DNA of 64,000 bases from Paenibacillus senegalensis JC66 (GCF_000285515.1 NZ_HE610964.1:10848-74847), one strand, 5' to 3'; positions 1 to 13,371 are shown, counted from the stretch's first letter. Numbers and translations are program-made. Notes: a model not told the origin generated them from the sequence alone.

Positions 1-215
1 ATATAAATAGTCTGGAGCTCTCCGAATCTTACAGAATAGCTCAGACCAGATCAAGGACACGGTTCAACCCTGCAATAGAAGAAAACCAATACTAATTTCA
101 TTTGCTAATGCTTCAATATCCTAACATCAATCATGAAGTGTTCTTACCTCTCTTGTATCTAACAACTCGCATCTAATCCTTCAAAGAATACCGTTGTTCC
201 GGCGGCTGTCGTCCT
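1..215. other. AT-rich left edge, no gene seen
   Basis: I see no open frame with a ribosome-binding site and no convincing terminator hairpin downstream of the ABC exporter gene that ends at 216. It may be the 3' flank of the accessory block. Confidence 0.5.
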
Positions 216-1934
216 TCAAGAAGTTTCCTGCCGTCTCCATAACCGGGCATACACGCCATTCACTGAAAGCAACTCGTCATGGCGGCCTTGCTCCACAATC
301 CGCCCTTGATCCAGTACAACAATCCGGTCGGCATGCTGTACCGTCTTAAGCCGGTGAGCAACGACGATGACGGTTCGGCCCCGAACTAGCCGGTCGATCG
401 CTTTCTGAACCTCCGCTTCGTTCTCGGGATCGAGAGAAGCAGTTGCTTCATCTAGAAGAATGATCGGCGCATTTTTCAGTATCGCCCTAGCAATGGAAAT
501 CCGCTGTTTTTCACCGCCAGACAGCGTGCTTCCGCCTTCGCCTAACATCGTGTCATATCCGTCAGGATACTTCTGGATAAATTCATGACAACATGCAAGT
601 CGCGCCGCTTCCTCGATTTCTTCGCACGTTGCGTCGATTCGACCGAGCCGGATATTGCCTGCAATCGTATCCTGGAAAAGGTACACATCCTGAAACACCA
701 TAGATACTTTGTGCAGCAACGCTTCCGGGTCCATTGCACGAAGGTCTTCGCCCCCCATTCTCACTGTTCCCTTATCCGGGTCGTAAAAACGAGCAATAAG
801 CCGAAGAAGGGTGCTCTTGCCACTGCCCGAAGGACCGACGAAAGCGGTAAAGGAACCAGCCGGGATGCGTACGCTGACTTCTGACAAGATTGGTTGATCC
901 GAATATCCAAATGACACGTTCTTCAATTCGATATCATGATCGGAAGAAGGCTGCTGATTACCTGGCATAACAGGCTCCCGCAGAAACTGCATGACACGTT
1001 CACCCGTCTGATTCAAATAACGAAATTGCATGTAACCGGCCAGCGCTGTCGAGAGTGGGTCGTGAATTCGCGTTCCAATGATCAGGAATGCTGCGAATGT
1101 GATGACATCCAAATTTCCGTCAAGCAGCAAATGAACACCAACGAAAACCATCATGGTAAGACCCGCACGAACACAGGCAATCGCGCTTAGCACAATCGGA
1201 CCCAACAAGCCTTCGAGCAGGATACTTTGTCGCTTTAATTCCCTGAAAGACCTTTCAAGTCGGACAAAACGTTCCCCGGTCAAGTTATATGCCTTGATCA
1301 CTTGGATCCCATTTAAGTATTCTTGCAGCCGATTTGCAGCTTCATTTTTGGATCGCATATGTTGCGAACCGAGTTTGCGCTGAATGCTCGAGGTTAAAAG
1401 AAAGAGCAGGATGGCCGCTGGCAGCGCCGCGAACAGGGAAAGTGCCAGACGCCAATCAAAGAAAGCCAGACCTGTCATAGCGATCACCGCCATAATCGCT
1501 GCCCCGAATATTTGCGGAACCACATGGGAGATGCCATGTTCCAACAACGTGAAATCATCCGTCATCATTTTGGCTACTTCGCCCGGTTCGCGCTTGTCCA
1601 GGTACCCCAAGGGCAGCTTGCGCAAATGCTCGGCCAACCGGGAACGGCCGTCCACCCCCGCGCTGTATGCATCACGAAATTGAGCACGGTAGGCAGGAAC
1701 TTCAAAAACATACAAAAGTATAATCGAAACGGCCAACCCTCCGCATACCCACCATAGCTGAATTGTGTCGAGCGAAGTATCGGGATCGATGAACGGATGA
1801 AATATCAGTCTCACGGCTTCAACTAACAATACAAAAGGGATCAGACCCACCAGATTGGCAATGGTTGTGAAAAATACCGGTTTGATCAAAGAACGCGGAT
1901 TATCCGCCGTAATGTTGCGTAGCATGCTCATCAT
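216..1934 (-). CDS. ABC exporter half-transporter, ATP-binding/permease (second of a pair)
   Basis: Inner-membrane ABC exporter subunit with an N-terminal six-helix transmembrane domain (about residues 1-310) fused to an ATPase domain. Visible motifs are Walker A GPSGSGKST (about 367-375), signature LSGGEKQR (about 471-478) and Walker B IILLDE (about 491-496). The open frame extends upstream to 2036, but the ATG at 1934 is preceded by an AAGGGGG site nine bases away, giving 572 residues and a 35-base overlap with the preceding exporter gene. The DPENE box after Walker B is shared by its partner and is typical of the siderophore-export-like IrtAB/YbtPQ group of half-transporters. The two probably form a heterodimer. 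The substrate cannot be read from sequence; the neighbouring hydrolase and MFS pump suggest export or detoxification of a small molecule. Confidence 0.88.
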   Translation of the reverse strand: MMSMLRNITADNPRSLIKPVFFTTIANLVGLIPFVLLVEAVRLIFHPFIDPDTSLDTIQLWWVCGGLAVSIILLYVFEVPAYRAQFRDAYSAGVDGRSRLAEHLRKLPLGYLDKREPGEVAKMMTDDFTLLEHGISHVVPQIFGAAIMAVIAMTGLAFFDWRLALSLFAALPAAILLFLLTSSIQRKLGSQHMRSKNEAANRLQEYLNGIQVIKAYNLTGERFVRLERSFRELKRQSILLEGLLGPIVLSAIACVRAGLTMMVFVGVHLLLDGNLDVITFAAFLIIGTRIHDPLSTALAGYMQFRYLNQTGERVMQFLREPVMPGNQQPSSDHDIELKNVSFGYSDQPILSEVSVRIPAGSFTAFVGPSGSGKSTLLRLIARFYDPDKGTVRMGGEDLRAMDPEALLHKVSMVFQDVYLFQDTIAGNIRLGRIDATCEEIEEAARLACCHEFIQKYPDGYDTMLGEGGSTLSGGEKQRISIARAILKNAPIILLDEATASLDPENEAEVQKAIDRLVRGRTVIVVAHRLKTVQHADRIVVLDQGRIVEQGRHDELLSVNGVYARLWRRQETS

Positions 1935-3729
1935 GTTCAGTATCCCCCTTCCCTCTACCCAAGTGCCATTGTGATGCGTCACGATAGGAATGCCATAAGC
2001 GTCTGTATAAACCTCCAGTAGCGATGAGTTCTTCATGCATTCCTCGTTTGACGATGTTCCCGTTTTCCATTACAAGAATTTGATCTGCATCCTGAATGGT
2101 GGACAGGCGATGCGCAATGACGATGACGGTCTTGTTTTTCATCAATGCTTTCAACGCCAATTTCATTTCAAATTCATTTTCGGGATCAGCGAATGCCGTG
2201 GCTTCATCTAGCACAAGAATGGGAGCGTTCTTTAGCAACGCCCTGGCCACGGTGATCCGCTGTACCTCCCCGCCTGACAAATACACGCCCGATTCTCCAA
2301 TCAGTGTGTCATACTCGAGGGGAAGATTCTCGATGAACGCATGACATTGTGCTGCCTTCGCCGCAGCGTAGACATCATCGGGCTTTGCATCCGGCCGCCC
2401 AACCGCAATATTGTTGTATATAGTATCGCGAAACAGAAAAGATTCCTGAAACACAAATGCAACGGTATCCATCAACTTAGGGGTTTCGATGTTTCGGATG
2501 TCCACTTCACCTATACGGATCGATCCTGAATTCACATCCCAGAAACGAGGGACCAGATTGGCAATGGTTGATTTCCCTGCGCCTGACGGACCAACAAGCG
2601 CCGTCACTTCCCCTTGTCGGGCGGTAAAGCTAATGTCTATAAGTGCTTGTGTAGATTCCGTTCCGTACGAAAAATGAACATGATCGAAGGTTACATCGAA
2701 TGAGTCCGGCCGCTTCGGATGTTCGGGCTCTGGAACATACGACTCGTCCAATATGCGATCCATGCGTTCCACGCTTTCATGAACATCCCTGATCGTTTCA
2801 GCCAAAAAAATAATTTTGGACAATGAAGCGGATAAACTCGGCGCCATGACTAAGAAGAAAAGGAGAACGGATACGAAGGCGGCATCATTTGGATTGCGGC
2901 TCAACAATACAATACCGACAGGAAGAATAAATGCGACTAATGAGCTAAGCATCACTTTAAAAATCAAGGATCCATGTTGAAACTGATTCGTTAATTTCAC
3001 TCCGTAGTCACGATAACAAATCATGTCATGGTAAAACTGGCGGAATGTTTGTACGGTTTGCCCAAATACTTTGACTGCCGGCATTCCCCGCACATACTGG
3101 ATGGCCGACGCATTCATTCGTTCCAATGCATCGTAGCAATGCTTCAGGTTTTCTCTCGTCTTAGACCCGCTGATCAATGCAATTTGGATCACAAAACCAA
3201 GGGCGATCGGTATAACACATGCAATTGCCAGCCAAACGTTCAGTGTGAACATCACGGTAATCATCAAGACCACAGTCACTATGGCTTGAACGAAATCGGG
3301 CATCTGATGCGCGATGAATACCTCGACCTTCTCTACATTTTGTTCCAATGTATTTCTGACTGCTCCTGTCGAATTACGGTTCAGCCAGCCAAGCGGCAAT
3401 CTGCCGATATGCTCGGAAAGCTTGATCCTGAGACCGTAAAGGATACGGAATGCTGCAAAATGAGAAGACATTCCCCCCGCGAACATGATGAATAAGCCTG
3501 CTACAAAACCGAGTAAAGCGATAACCCCTAAACGAATCATCTTCGCCCCGTCGGCCAAAACTGGCGAGGCGGCATTTTCAAGTAACTCTTTCAGAATGTA
3601 ATAGACGGAAGCGTAAGGCACCAGCATACAGATGGCTCCAATCGAGGACAGCAGGCTAGCGATCAGCAACAACCCTTTCTTCTCACCGGCGATTTCAAGC
3701 AACCGTGCAATACTTTTTTTCCGTGTCAT
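1900..3729 (-). CDS. ABC exporter half-transporter, ATP-binding/permease (first of a pair)
   Basis: A 609-residue half-transporter: transmembrane exporter domain (about 1-310) followed by an ATPase domain with Walker [10 protein letters not shown] (380-388), signature LSGGEVQR (484-491) and Walker B ILVLDE (504-509). The Walker B segment continues as ATAFADPENE, a variant I associate with the IrtAB/YbtPQ siderophore-type family. Its ATG overlaps the stop codon of the serine hydrolase as ATGA (3726-3729), with a GGGAGGGG site just upstream, so the two are translationally coupled. Its own 3' end overlaps the partner exporter by 35 bases. A heterodimer with the next gene is the simplest reading. 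Both nucleotide-binding domains keep their catalytic motifs, so neither looks degenerate. Confidence 0.88.
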   Translation of the reverse strand: MTRKKSIARLLEIAGEKKGLLLIASLLSSIGAICMLVPYASVYYILKELLENAASPVLADGAKMIRLGVIALLGFVAGLFIMFAGGMSSHFAAFRILYGLRIKLSEHIGRLPLGWLNRNSTGAVRNTLEQNVEKVEVFIAHQMPDFVQAIVTVVLMITVMFTLNVWLAIACVIPIALGFVIQIALISGSKTRENLKHCYDALERMNASAIQYVRGMPAVKVFGQTVQTFRQFYHDMICYRDYGVKLTNQFQHGSLIFKVMLSSLVAFILPVGIVLLSRNPNDAAFVSVLLFFLVMAPSLSASLSKIIFLAETIRDVHESVERMDRILDESYVPEPEHPKRPDSFDVTFDHVHFSYGTESTQALIDISFTARQGEVTALVGPSGAGKSTIANLVPRFWDVNSGSIRIGEVDIRNIETPKLMDTVAFVFQESFLFRDTIYNNIAVGRPDAKPDDVYAAAKAAQCHAFIENLPLEYDTLIGESGVYLSGGEVQRITVARALLKNAPILVLDEATAFADPENEFEMKLALKALMKNKTVIVIAHRLSTIQDADQILVMENGNIVKRGMHEELIATGGLYRRLWHSYRDASQWHLGRGKGDTEHDEHATQHYGG

Positions 3730-5156
3730 GCTGCCCCTCCCTGCGCAAGCTTCAATATGATTCCTTTATAATCCAATGCCATAATCTGATTCTCCATATT
3801 TCTATTAAATTGAATGCTATCCAGTGTGCCTTCCAATAAAAAGGTGTCCGTTTGAATAGGCTTCAACCGAATTAGAGAGTCGAACACATGAATCTGAAGC
3901 TGATGGTCTTTTAATTCAATGGACACGGATAAATTCATGGACTCGGATTGATAGTGACCGATATAAACGGACATGTCTTCTCCCTCTGCCGGTGCATTTT
4001 CATACGTAACATGAGACGCCTCCACTGGTCTGTTGTCCAAGCCATTCAACACGCCATTCATCAATGAAGTTGGAGCTGTGCTGAGCATATTAGTCAAAAT
4101 AATTCCGGATAAATCTTTTTCAGGCAATATAAACATTTGTGCTCCTCCGCCCTTGATTCCCCCTGCATGCTCTAGCAAGGTTGTTCCATGGAAATCTGGA
4201 ACGACCGACAAACCGTACCCGTAACCTTGTCTGATGATTGGATTTTTCCAAATATGAACCTTTACCATCTGTTTTATACTATCCTTTGTCAGAATCCGCT
4301 CGCCTCCCACCGATATTCCATCCGTTCGGAAGATTTCAGCAAATTTCAGCATGTCAGATACGGTGGATTTCAGAAAACCTGCCGATCGCATTACTGGTGC
4401 GTCCCACCAGTTGGGAGAGGCAGCAACTTTGTTTTTCCCTTCTTCTTCACGCAAAATATAAAGTTTTGTTACACTCTTATCACGATATTGATCCATAAAA
4501 AAAGAGGTGGTCTTCATTCGAGACGGCTCGAGTATGTTATCATGCAAATACTTCTCATATGTCTGCCCGCTTACGCGCTCGATTATGATACCCAACAAAC
4601 CATATCCATCATTACTATAATGCCATCGTTCACCAGGATTACTTAACAATTCGAAATCCAATTGTGAAAGATAATCCAGATATTCTCCAGTTGTACGAAG
4701 CGGTTGAATCGATTGCTTTTCCCCGCTTATCGTCGGATCAAACTTGAAATCGTCCTCTGTCAAACTGTCATACAGTACCATTGGGAACGTCTGAAGATTA
4801 GGAATCCCGCTGGTATGGGTCATCAAATGATGTATGGTCACACGATCGGCAAAGCTACCTTTACTAAGATGAAATTCAGGTAAATAGTTTTTAATCGGAT
4901 CATGCACACGAATTTTTCCTCTCTCCTGCAATTGCAGAATTGCCGTACAAGTAAAAGTCTTCGTAATCGATCCGATCGCGAACACCGTGTCGCTTGTAAC
5001 TTGCAACTGTTGTTCAACATCACGGTAACCGAAACCCTTCTCATAAAAAACCTGCCCATGACTTGCCAGCCCGATGGCGACACCAGGCAGATGAAATTCA
5101 TTTATTACCTTTTCTGCATAAGTTTCAAAGTTGGCAACCCATTCGTCCTTCCACAT
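3726..5156 (-). CDS. Beta-lactamase-fold serine hydrolase
   Basis: A 476-residue member of the class C beta-lactamase/DD-peptidase-like (PF00144) family. The three active-site elements are present: SxxK as SITK (63-66), YxN as YSN (180-182) and, in the KTG position, HAGG (330-333), a common esterase/peptidase variant. A C-terminal beta-rich tail of about 100 residues follows the catalytic domain. I see no signal peptide, so it is probably cytoplasmic, which is unusual for a true beta-lactamase; an esterase or amidase acting on a small molecule is more likely. An AAGGAAGTG site precedes the ATG. It lies 44 bases behind the DUF4064 gene and overlaps the first ABC exporter by four bases, tying hydrolysis to export. 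Confidence 0.85.
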   Translation of the reverse strand: MWKDEWVANFETYAEKVINEFHLPGVAIGLASHGQVFYEKGFGYRDVEQQLQVTSDTVFAIGSITKTFTCTAILQLQERGKIRVHDPIKNYLPEFHLSKGSFADRVTIHHLMTHTSGIPNLQTFPMVLYDSLTEDDFKFDPTISGEKQSIQPLRTTGEYLDYLSQLDFELLSNPGERWHYSNDGYGLLGIIIERVSGQTYEKYLHDNILEPSRMKTTSFFMDQYRDKSVTKLYILREEEGKNKVAASPNWWDAPVMRSAGFLKSTVSDMLKFAEIFRTDGISVGGERILTKDSIKQMVKVHIWKNPIIRQGYGYGLSVVPDFHGTTLLEHAGGIKGGGAQMFILPEKDLSGIILTNMLSTAPTSLMNGVLNGLDNRPVEASHVTYENAPAEGEDMSVYIGHYQSESMNLSVSIELKDHQLQIHVFDSLIRLKPIQTDTFLLEGTLDSIQFNRNMENQIMALDYKGIILKLAQGGAA

Positions 5157-5200
5157 TTTTGATCACTTCCTTGTTCAATCAAGTCTATTACTCGTCAGGC

Positions 5201-5602
5201 TCATCTCAATGTCTTTTTTTGAGGCTTTCTTGCCAATGCGATAATACCTGAAGCAATATAGAACAACCCAGGTATCGCAGCAAATAATGATAAAAAACAA
5301 GTCACTACGGATACGATGATCAATCCCCAGCCAGCAATGAACGAATTATGGTTTCCTTTGAGCAACCATGCCGCACCTACGCCGAGGGCCATGCCGATCA
5401 ATCCGGGTAAAATAAACATTGTTCCGGCCTGATTCAACTGTTCCAACGTATATGCATTCTCGCTTGCACTCCATCCAGATTCCAAGTATTTCATAAATTT
5501 ATCGCTTTTCGTTAAGTACATAAACACGACACCTGTTGCGACCATAACAAAACTTGCGATGATTCCAAGTACACTTAATACAATTTCCACTGTACGTTTC
5601 AT
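5201..5602 (-). CDS. DUF4064-type small membrane protein
   Basis: A 133-residue protein with four predicted hydrophobic segments, beginning MKRTVEIVLSVLG, which fits the DUF4064 family of unknown function. The frame is open to 5650, but the ATG at 5602 has a GGAGGG site eight bases upstream and forms an ATGA overlap with the stop codon of the MFS gene, so it is translationally coupled to that gene. Position between the exporter and the hydrolase suggests membership of the same operon; no function can be inferred from its residues. Confidence 0.75.
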   Translation of the reverse strand: MKRTVEIVLSVLGIIASFVMVATGVVFMYLTKSDKFMKYLESGWSASENAYTLEQLNQAGTMFILPGLIGMALGVGAAWLLKGNHNSFIAGWGLIIVSVVTCFLSLFAAIPGLFYIASGIIALARKPQKKTLR

Positions 5603-6804
5603 AAAGAAAACCCTCCGTTTTTTTGATGAATTTTTTGTCTTTTTCGCCATATACTCAATATGATCAATCCCATCGTTGCACTAAGCAGGGCAATCCCTGC
5701 CATGGGGATTCGTAGATCTACATGATAGAGCGAAGTGCTTACAATCGGTGCGACGATCGCCGAAATACCTTGCACGGCCGTCACTAGCCCGGCTACATTG
5801 CCTTGCTGCTCACGTGTGACGGAGACAGACGCCCCCACCATAAAACCGGTCATCGTAAAACCCGCACCCGTTCCTAAAAGGAAGAACGCAAAATAGTAAC
5901 CTGGTAACTGGTTGGCAAGAAGGAAGATCACCATACCTACGACCACAACCAAGGAACCAATTAAGATCATCGTCGCCGGTGTCCACTGTAGCCACTTGCT
6001 CTGAATGATCTGGGTGATTAGCATAGCCAAGCCTGTTAGCATCAATCCAAAGGAAACCACCCACGCTAATTGATCAGACGGAAGTCCAAGTTGATCCTGC
6101 AAATAAAACCCGCCAATAACCTGTATCGTAAAAAGACCCATCATGGTAACGAAAGCTGCGAATAAATAAAGTCTCAAACCACGTTGAAACGGTTTGAGTT
6201 TCCGTTTCGTTTCCTGGACATTTGGCTTGCTTGCAGGCATGAGGAACAAAGTGATTATCAAAGCGGCAGCTATGATGACGATGCCAAAATATAAAGGCCA
6301 TAACAAACCTGCTAGACTAAAGATACCAGCTATGGCCGGGCCGAGAATCAGGCCCATTCCATTGGCCGCACTGATGACTGCCATTCCGCTACCTTGCTCT
6401 TGATCTGCTAATCCATCGCCCATTAGTGCTTGGGACGCAGACAGAATGGCTGGGATGAACATGCCAACCATGCTTCGTGTCAAGATCATCAAGAACAGCA
6501 GCCATCCGCCACTGAGCCAGTGATGAAGACCGCTATTGAATGTGAGCGTCAAAAATACGGTACTGAGGGCCATGCCGGTCAACCCGACGAGAATAACCGG
6601 TTTCCTTCCCTTCCTGTCACTAATCCTTCCCCATATGGGAGCCATTACTGCCGTCATAATCGAACCGCTTGAAATCAAGATGCCGGAGTGGATTTCTCGC
6701 AGTCCCAATTCGCGGATCAATGAGGGTGTGATGGGGGCGAGAATCATGACACCTAACATTGCGACAAAAACACTAATAAAGACACTAACATTCTTCCTTC
6801 TCAT
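5599..6804 (-). CDS. MFS multidrug-type efflux transporter
   Basis: A 401-residue, 12-helix major facilitator protein. The loop between helices 2 and 3 carries the motif A version GRISDRKGRKPV typical of drug:proton antiporters. The centre holds a charged cytoplasmic loop (about residues 195-210). The ATG has a GAGGAG site nine bases upstream. It lies 132 bases downstream of a TetR gene in the same direction, and a palindromic operator candidate sits in that gap at 6892-6917. This regulator-pump arrangement suggests substrate-induced efflux. The downstream gene overlaps by ATGA. Confidence 0.88.
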   Translation of the reverse strand: MRRKNVSVFISVFVAMLGVMILAPITPSLIRELGLREIHSGILISSGSIMTAVMAPIWGRISDRKGRKPVILVGLTGMALSTVFLTLTFNSGLHHWLSGGWLLFLMILTRSMVGMFIPAILSASQALMGDGLADQEQGSGMAVISAANGMGLILGPAIAGIFSLAGLLWPLYFGIVIIAAALIITLFLMPASKPNVQETKRKLKPFQRGLRLYLFAAFVTMMGLFTIQVIGGFYLQDQLGLPSDQLAWVVSFGLMLTGLAMLITQIIQSKWLQWTPATMILIGSLVVVVGMVIFLLANQLPGYYFAFFLLGTGAGFTMTGFMVGASVSVTREQQGNVAGLVTAVQGISAIVAPIVSTSLYHVDLRIPMAGIALLSATMGLIILSIWRKRQKIHQKNGGFSL

Positions 6805-6891
6805 TCAACTTGACTCCTCATCTTTTGATCATTTTCCCATTTTCCCCTGTATTTCTCAGACTTCAATAACTTCTTTAGATGAAAGTGGATA

Positions 6892-6917
6892 TGAACGAAT
6901 ATATTTTTATTCATTCA
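6892..6917. promoter_or_regulatory. Palindromic operator candidate upstream of the MFS gene
   Basis: Inverted repeat with arms TGAACGAATA and TATTCATTCA (nine of ten positions complementary) around a six-base AT spacer. It lies between the TetR gene and the MFS gene and resembles the TGAATGA-type sites bound by TetR-family repressors. Confidence 0.5.
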
Positions 6918-6936
6918 CGCTACTGTAAAAAAAACA

Positions 6937-7515
6937 TCAATTTTGCTGCTGTTTGGTGAGTCCTGTTATAATAAACTCAATTAAATATTGCATCGCTTTC
7001 GGAAAATGCTCAATGCCAATTTCATCTTTATGCATGTCGATACAGACTAATGAATCAAAGAAAACGGGCAACAGCTCCTCATCAACATCCTCCCTGATCA
7101 TTCCTTGTTGCTTCCATTTCCTCAGCAGACTCAAATAAAAATCCCGAACGGAATCCATGCTTTGACTGTCTTCATCTCTGTAATGTCTCTCAAGTTCTTT
7201 ATAAAAATCTTGATTATACCATTCTTTTAAAATGGGGTTAGCATGGATGGCCTCTTGATTCTCCTTAAGTAGCTGACTGATAATGTGCACCGGTTCCTGA
7301 GTCAAATCCAACGATTCGGTCAACCGATTCTTGAGTTTTTTATTCTCCTGCTTATATATTTCAATGAACAATTGTTCTTTTGAAGCATAGTAATTGTAAA
7401 AGGTTCCAACACCTATACCTGCATGCTCAGCTATTTCTTTAATGTTAGTTTTTTTAAATCCTTTTGCACTGAACAAATCCTTACCACATTCGAAAATCCT
7501 GGATTCTATATCCAT
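6937..7515 (-). CDS. TetR/AcrR-family transcriptional regulator
   Basis: A 192-residue one-component repressor. The N-terminal helix-turn-helix is clear at about residues 25-48 (IKEIAEHAGIGVGTFYNYY), and the variable C-terminal ligand domain fills the rest. The frame is open to a TTG at 7524, but the ATG at 7515 is better placed, nine bases from AAAGGA. Palindromes lie both in its own leader (7532-7557) and ahead of the MFS gene (6892-6917), so it probably represses itself and the efflux genes. The inducing ligand is unknown, presumably the substrate of the exporters. Confidence 0.87.
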   Translation of the reverse strand: MDIESRIFECGKDLFSAKGFKKTNIKEIAEHAGIGVGTFYNYYASKEQLFIEIYKQENKKLKNRLTESLDLTQEPVHIISQLLKENQEAIHANPILKEWYNQDFYKELERHYRDEDSQSMDSVRDFYLSLLRKWKQQGMIREDVDEELLPVFFDSLVCIDMHKDEIGIEHFPKAMQYLIEFIITGLTKQQQN

Positions 7516-7531
7516 TAGCCTCAATCCTTTG

Positions 7532-7557
7532 GGTGAATATTTTTTAATTTATTCACC
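7532..7557. promoter_or_regulatory. Palindromic operator candidate in the TetR leader
   Basis: Perfect 8-base inverted repeat GGTGAATA / TATTCACC around a ten-base T/A spacer, 17 bases upstream of the TetR start codon. It shares the TGAATA half-site core with the palindrome before the MFS gene, which supports autoregulation. Confidence 0.5.
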
Positions 7558-7720
7558 TAAAATTAAACCACATGACGTATATTCCTGTCAACAGGGCATT
7601 TCCTACTAGAGTTAGTCTGTCACAAGGAGCTAGTCGGAGGATTGAATACATTCTTCGAAACGGCGAAGCGGTGTTTTCCATAAACCCCTTCCGGCAGCCG
7701 CTATGAGAGCAAATTATAAG

Positions 7721-7750
7721 AGGTGTGCCACTTATTCAGTAAGCACACCT
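7721..7750 (-). terminator. Hairpin downstream of the complete ligA
   Basis: Perfect 8-base stem AGGTGTGC / GCACACCT with a 14-base loop, 27 bases beyond the ligase stop codon. The run of T after the stem is weak in both directions, so termination is plausible but not certain. Confidence 0.4.
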
Positions 7751-7776
7751 TCTTGACCATTCTGGAGTTGCCTTTT

Positions 7777-9840
<2,064 letters not shown>

Positions 9841-9945
9841 TTATTATTTCAATAAGACATAACTCAAAACCTTTTTTGCGAAAGTAAATTCATTTCCTAA
9901 CGCACAGTTGATAATCCAATATTATATATCCACTTGTTTAGAATT

Positions 9946-11013
<1,068 letters not shown>

Positions 11014-11145
11014 TCATTATCTAAAACGCCTCGAGAGCCAGTACCGCAAGTAAGCCTGCACCATCCGAGACTGCGTTTTCGCATTCTTGCACAAGGCTTC
11101 CAGCATGCACGGTTCAGGCGATATGCAGCAGTCAACCACAGCATC

Positions 11146-13371
11146 TCAGGCTTTAGTTATCGGTGCAAATTTGGCTAGCAGCCGTTTGACTCCAACTGGC
11201 GCCGGGAAAGCAATCTGCAGCTCCTGATCATCCCCTTCTCCCTTGACCGCAACAATTACGCCTGTACCCCATTTGGCATGCTGAACCTTATCTCCATTGC
11301 CAAAATTCATCTCCGTGTTTGCTCTTGGAGCGAAGGCCGGTTTGCGGGTAAAGCCAGATGGGGACGGTTTGGGACGGTTATCAAAAATTCTTTCGCCAAA
11401 CTGCCCTCTCGCCGGCGAGCAATCTTCCAGCAATTCAGATGGCAGTTCCTTTAAAAACCGGGAAGGCGCATTGCTGCTAGTCCTACCAAACAAGGTTCGC
11501 ATTCTGGCACAGCATAGGTATAACTGAGTCTCAGCCCGGGTAATGCCCACATAAGCGAGCCGTCTCTCCTCTTCTAATTCTTCATTATCCATCAAGGCCC
11601 GGCTGTGGGGAAATATGCCTTCCTCCATACCAATAATGAAGACGCTCGGGAATTCCAGCCCCTTGGCACTATGCATGGTCATGAGCACAACAGCATCCTG
11701 GGAAGCCCCGTCGTCCTCGCGATCCATCGTATCAATATCAGCGATTAATGCCAGATCTGTCAAGAACGAAACTAGCGATTTGTCTTCATTGCGTTTTTCA
11801 AATTCCAGTACAACCGACATAAACTCATCAATATTCTCCAAGCGGGCTCTAGACTCCAGTGTCCCTTCGCTTTCCAACTCCCTCCGGTAGCCCGTCTTTT
11901 CTAAAATATGTGCCGTTATTTCCTCGACAGATAAATATTCCACCATACGATGAAGCTCGCTGATCATGTCTCTGAAATCATGAAGGGCATTTTTGGCCCT
12001 GCTGTTGATCTCTAAAGCGTCAGCTTCCGCAAGCATGGCAAAAATCGAAATATTGCGTTCAGCAGCTTTCTCCGCCAATCTTTCCAGCGTCGTTGCCCCT
12101 ATGCCTCGTTTAGGCACATTGATTATTCGGCTCAAGCTAATATCATCATCGGGGTTGGAAACGAGCCGCAGGTAAGCGAGCACATCCTTGATTTCTTTTC
12201 GATCGTAGAATTTAATGCCGCCAATAATCTGATATGGAATATCTGATTTAATGAAAACTTCCTCGATTACACGGGACTGGGCATTGGTCCGATATAAAAT
12301 AGCATAGTCGGAAAAAGAGCGTCCCATACCCTTACCTTTATTGATTTCCGATGCGATGAAATACCCTTCCTCATGCTCCGAATCGGCATGGTACAGCTTG
12401 ATCGGCGAGCCCTCGCCTTGATCCGTCCACAGGTTTTTCGCTTTTCTCCCCGCGTTGTTGGCAATAATCGCGTTAGCCGCATTAAGAATAGTAGAAGTAG
12501 AACGATAATTTTGCTCAAGCAAAATGGTCACCGTTTCGGGGTAATCCTTCTCAAAGTTCAAAATATTGGAAATATCTGCTCCGCGCCAGCGGTAAATAGA
12601 CTGGTCACTGTCACCGACTACACAAATCCGGTGATGCTTGTCGGCAAGCATCCGGCACAGTAAATATTGCGCCCTATTCGTATCCTGATATTCATCTACA
12701 TGGATGTACTGAAACTTATTTTGATAGAAATCCAATACTTCAGGCACTTCTTTAAAGAGCTGAATAGTCGTCATAATCAGATCGTCAAAGTCAAGAGAAT
12801 TGTTGTTTTTCAATTTCCTTTGATACAAGGTGTACACTTTAGCCGCAATTCCTTGATAGTAATCGCCAATCTTATTCTCGAATTGTTCCGGAGTGACCAA
12901 TTCATTCTTGGCGCTGCTGATCGTCGCCTGCAGCCCTTTGGGGTCAAACTTCTTCGAGTCAATGTTCAGCTCTTTCAGACAGTTGCGAATAACCGAAAGC
13001 TGATCCGTCGAATCCAATATGGAAAAGTTTGATGTATAGCCAATCCGGTTAATGTCCCTGCGCAAAATCCGTACACACATGGAATGGAACGTGGAGACCC
13101 AGATGTCCCTTGCGGACGCACCCGTTAATTTCTCCACACGCTCTTGCATTTCGCGGGCCGCCTTGTTGGTAAATGTAATCGCTAATATACTCCACGGGGC
13201 TGCCTTGCCGCTGGCAATTAAGTATGCAATGCGGTGAGTCAGTACACGCGTCTTGCCGCTTCCCGCTCCCGCCATGATTAGCAAGGGCCCTTCCGTACTT
13301 TCCACAGCCTTTTTCTGCTGAGGGTTCAACTTTTCTATAGCCTTGTAAATGTCTTGAATAGAATTCATCAT
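11146..13371 (-). CDS. pcrA: ATP-dependent DNA helicase PcrA (UvrD/Rep family)
   Basis: A 741-residue superfamily 1A 3'-5' helicase used in nucleotide excision repair, plasmid replication and clearing proteins from DNA. Motif I is AGAGSGKT (about 34-41); motif II is DEYQDTN; later motifs include QNYRST and [11 protein letters not shown]; and a C-terminal basic tail ends in a Tudor-like fold that contacts RNA polymerase in relatives. The start is fixed by AGGAAGG nine bases upstream. It overlaps the pcrB stop codon as ATGA (13368-13371), so the two are co-translated. The ligase gene that normally completes this operon is broken. Confidence 0.96.
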   Translation of the reverse strand: MMNSIQDIYKAIEKLNPQQKKAVESTEGPLLIMAGAGSGKTRVLTHRIAYLIASGKAAPWSILAITFTNKAAREMQERVEKLTGASARDIWVSTFHSMCVRILRRDINRIGYTSNFSILDSTDQLSVIRNCLKELNIDSKKFDPKGLQATISSAKNELVTPEQFENKIGDYYQGIAAKVYTLYQRKLKNNNSLDFDDLIMTTIQLFKEVPEVLDFYQNKFQYIHVDEYQDTNRAQYLLCRMLADKHHRICVVGDSDQSIYRWRGADISNILNFEKDYPETVTILLEQNYRSTSTILNAANAIIANNAGRKAKNLWTDQGEGSPIKLYHADSEHEEGYFIASEINKGKGMGRSFSDYAILYRTNAQSRVIEEVFIKSDIPYQIIGGIKFYDRKEIKDVLAYLRLVSNPDDDISLSRIINVPKRGIGATTLERLAEKAAERNISIFAMLAEADALEINSRAKNALHDFRDMISELHRMVEYLSVEEITAHILEKTGYRRELESEGTLESRARLENIDEFMSVVLEFEKRNEDKSLVSFLTDLALIADIDTMDREDDGASQDAVVLMTMHSAKGLEFPSVFIIGMEEGIFPHSRALMDNEELEEERRLAYVGITRAETQLYLCCARMRTLFGRTSSNAPSRFLKELPSELLEDCSPARGQFGERIFDNRPKPSPSGFTRKPAFAPRANTEMNFGNGDKVQHAKWGTGVIVAVKGEGDDQELQIAFPAPVGVKRLLAKFAPITKA

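Noticed and set aside
3028-3495. 155-residue open frame on the plus strand inside the ABC exporter
   Set aside because: Shadow of a well-supported exporter gene; low-complexity Cys/His composition and no ribosome-binding site.
7558-7776. Additional small gene between tetR and ligA
   Set aside because: No open frame with a ribosome-binding site; only a hairpin at 7721-7750 is visible.
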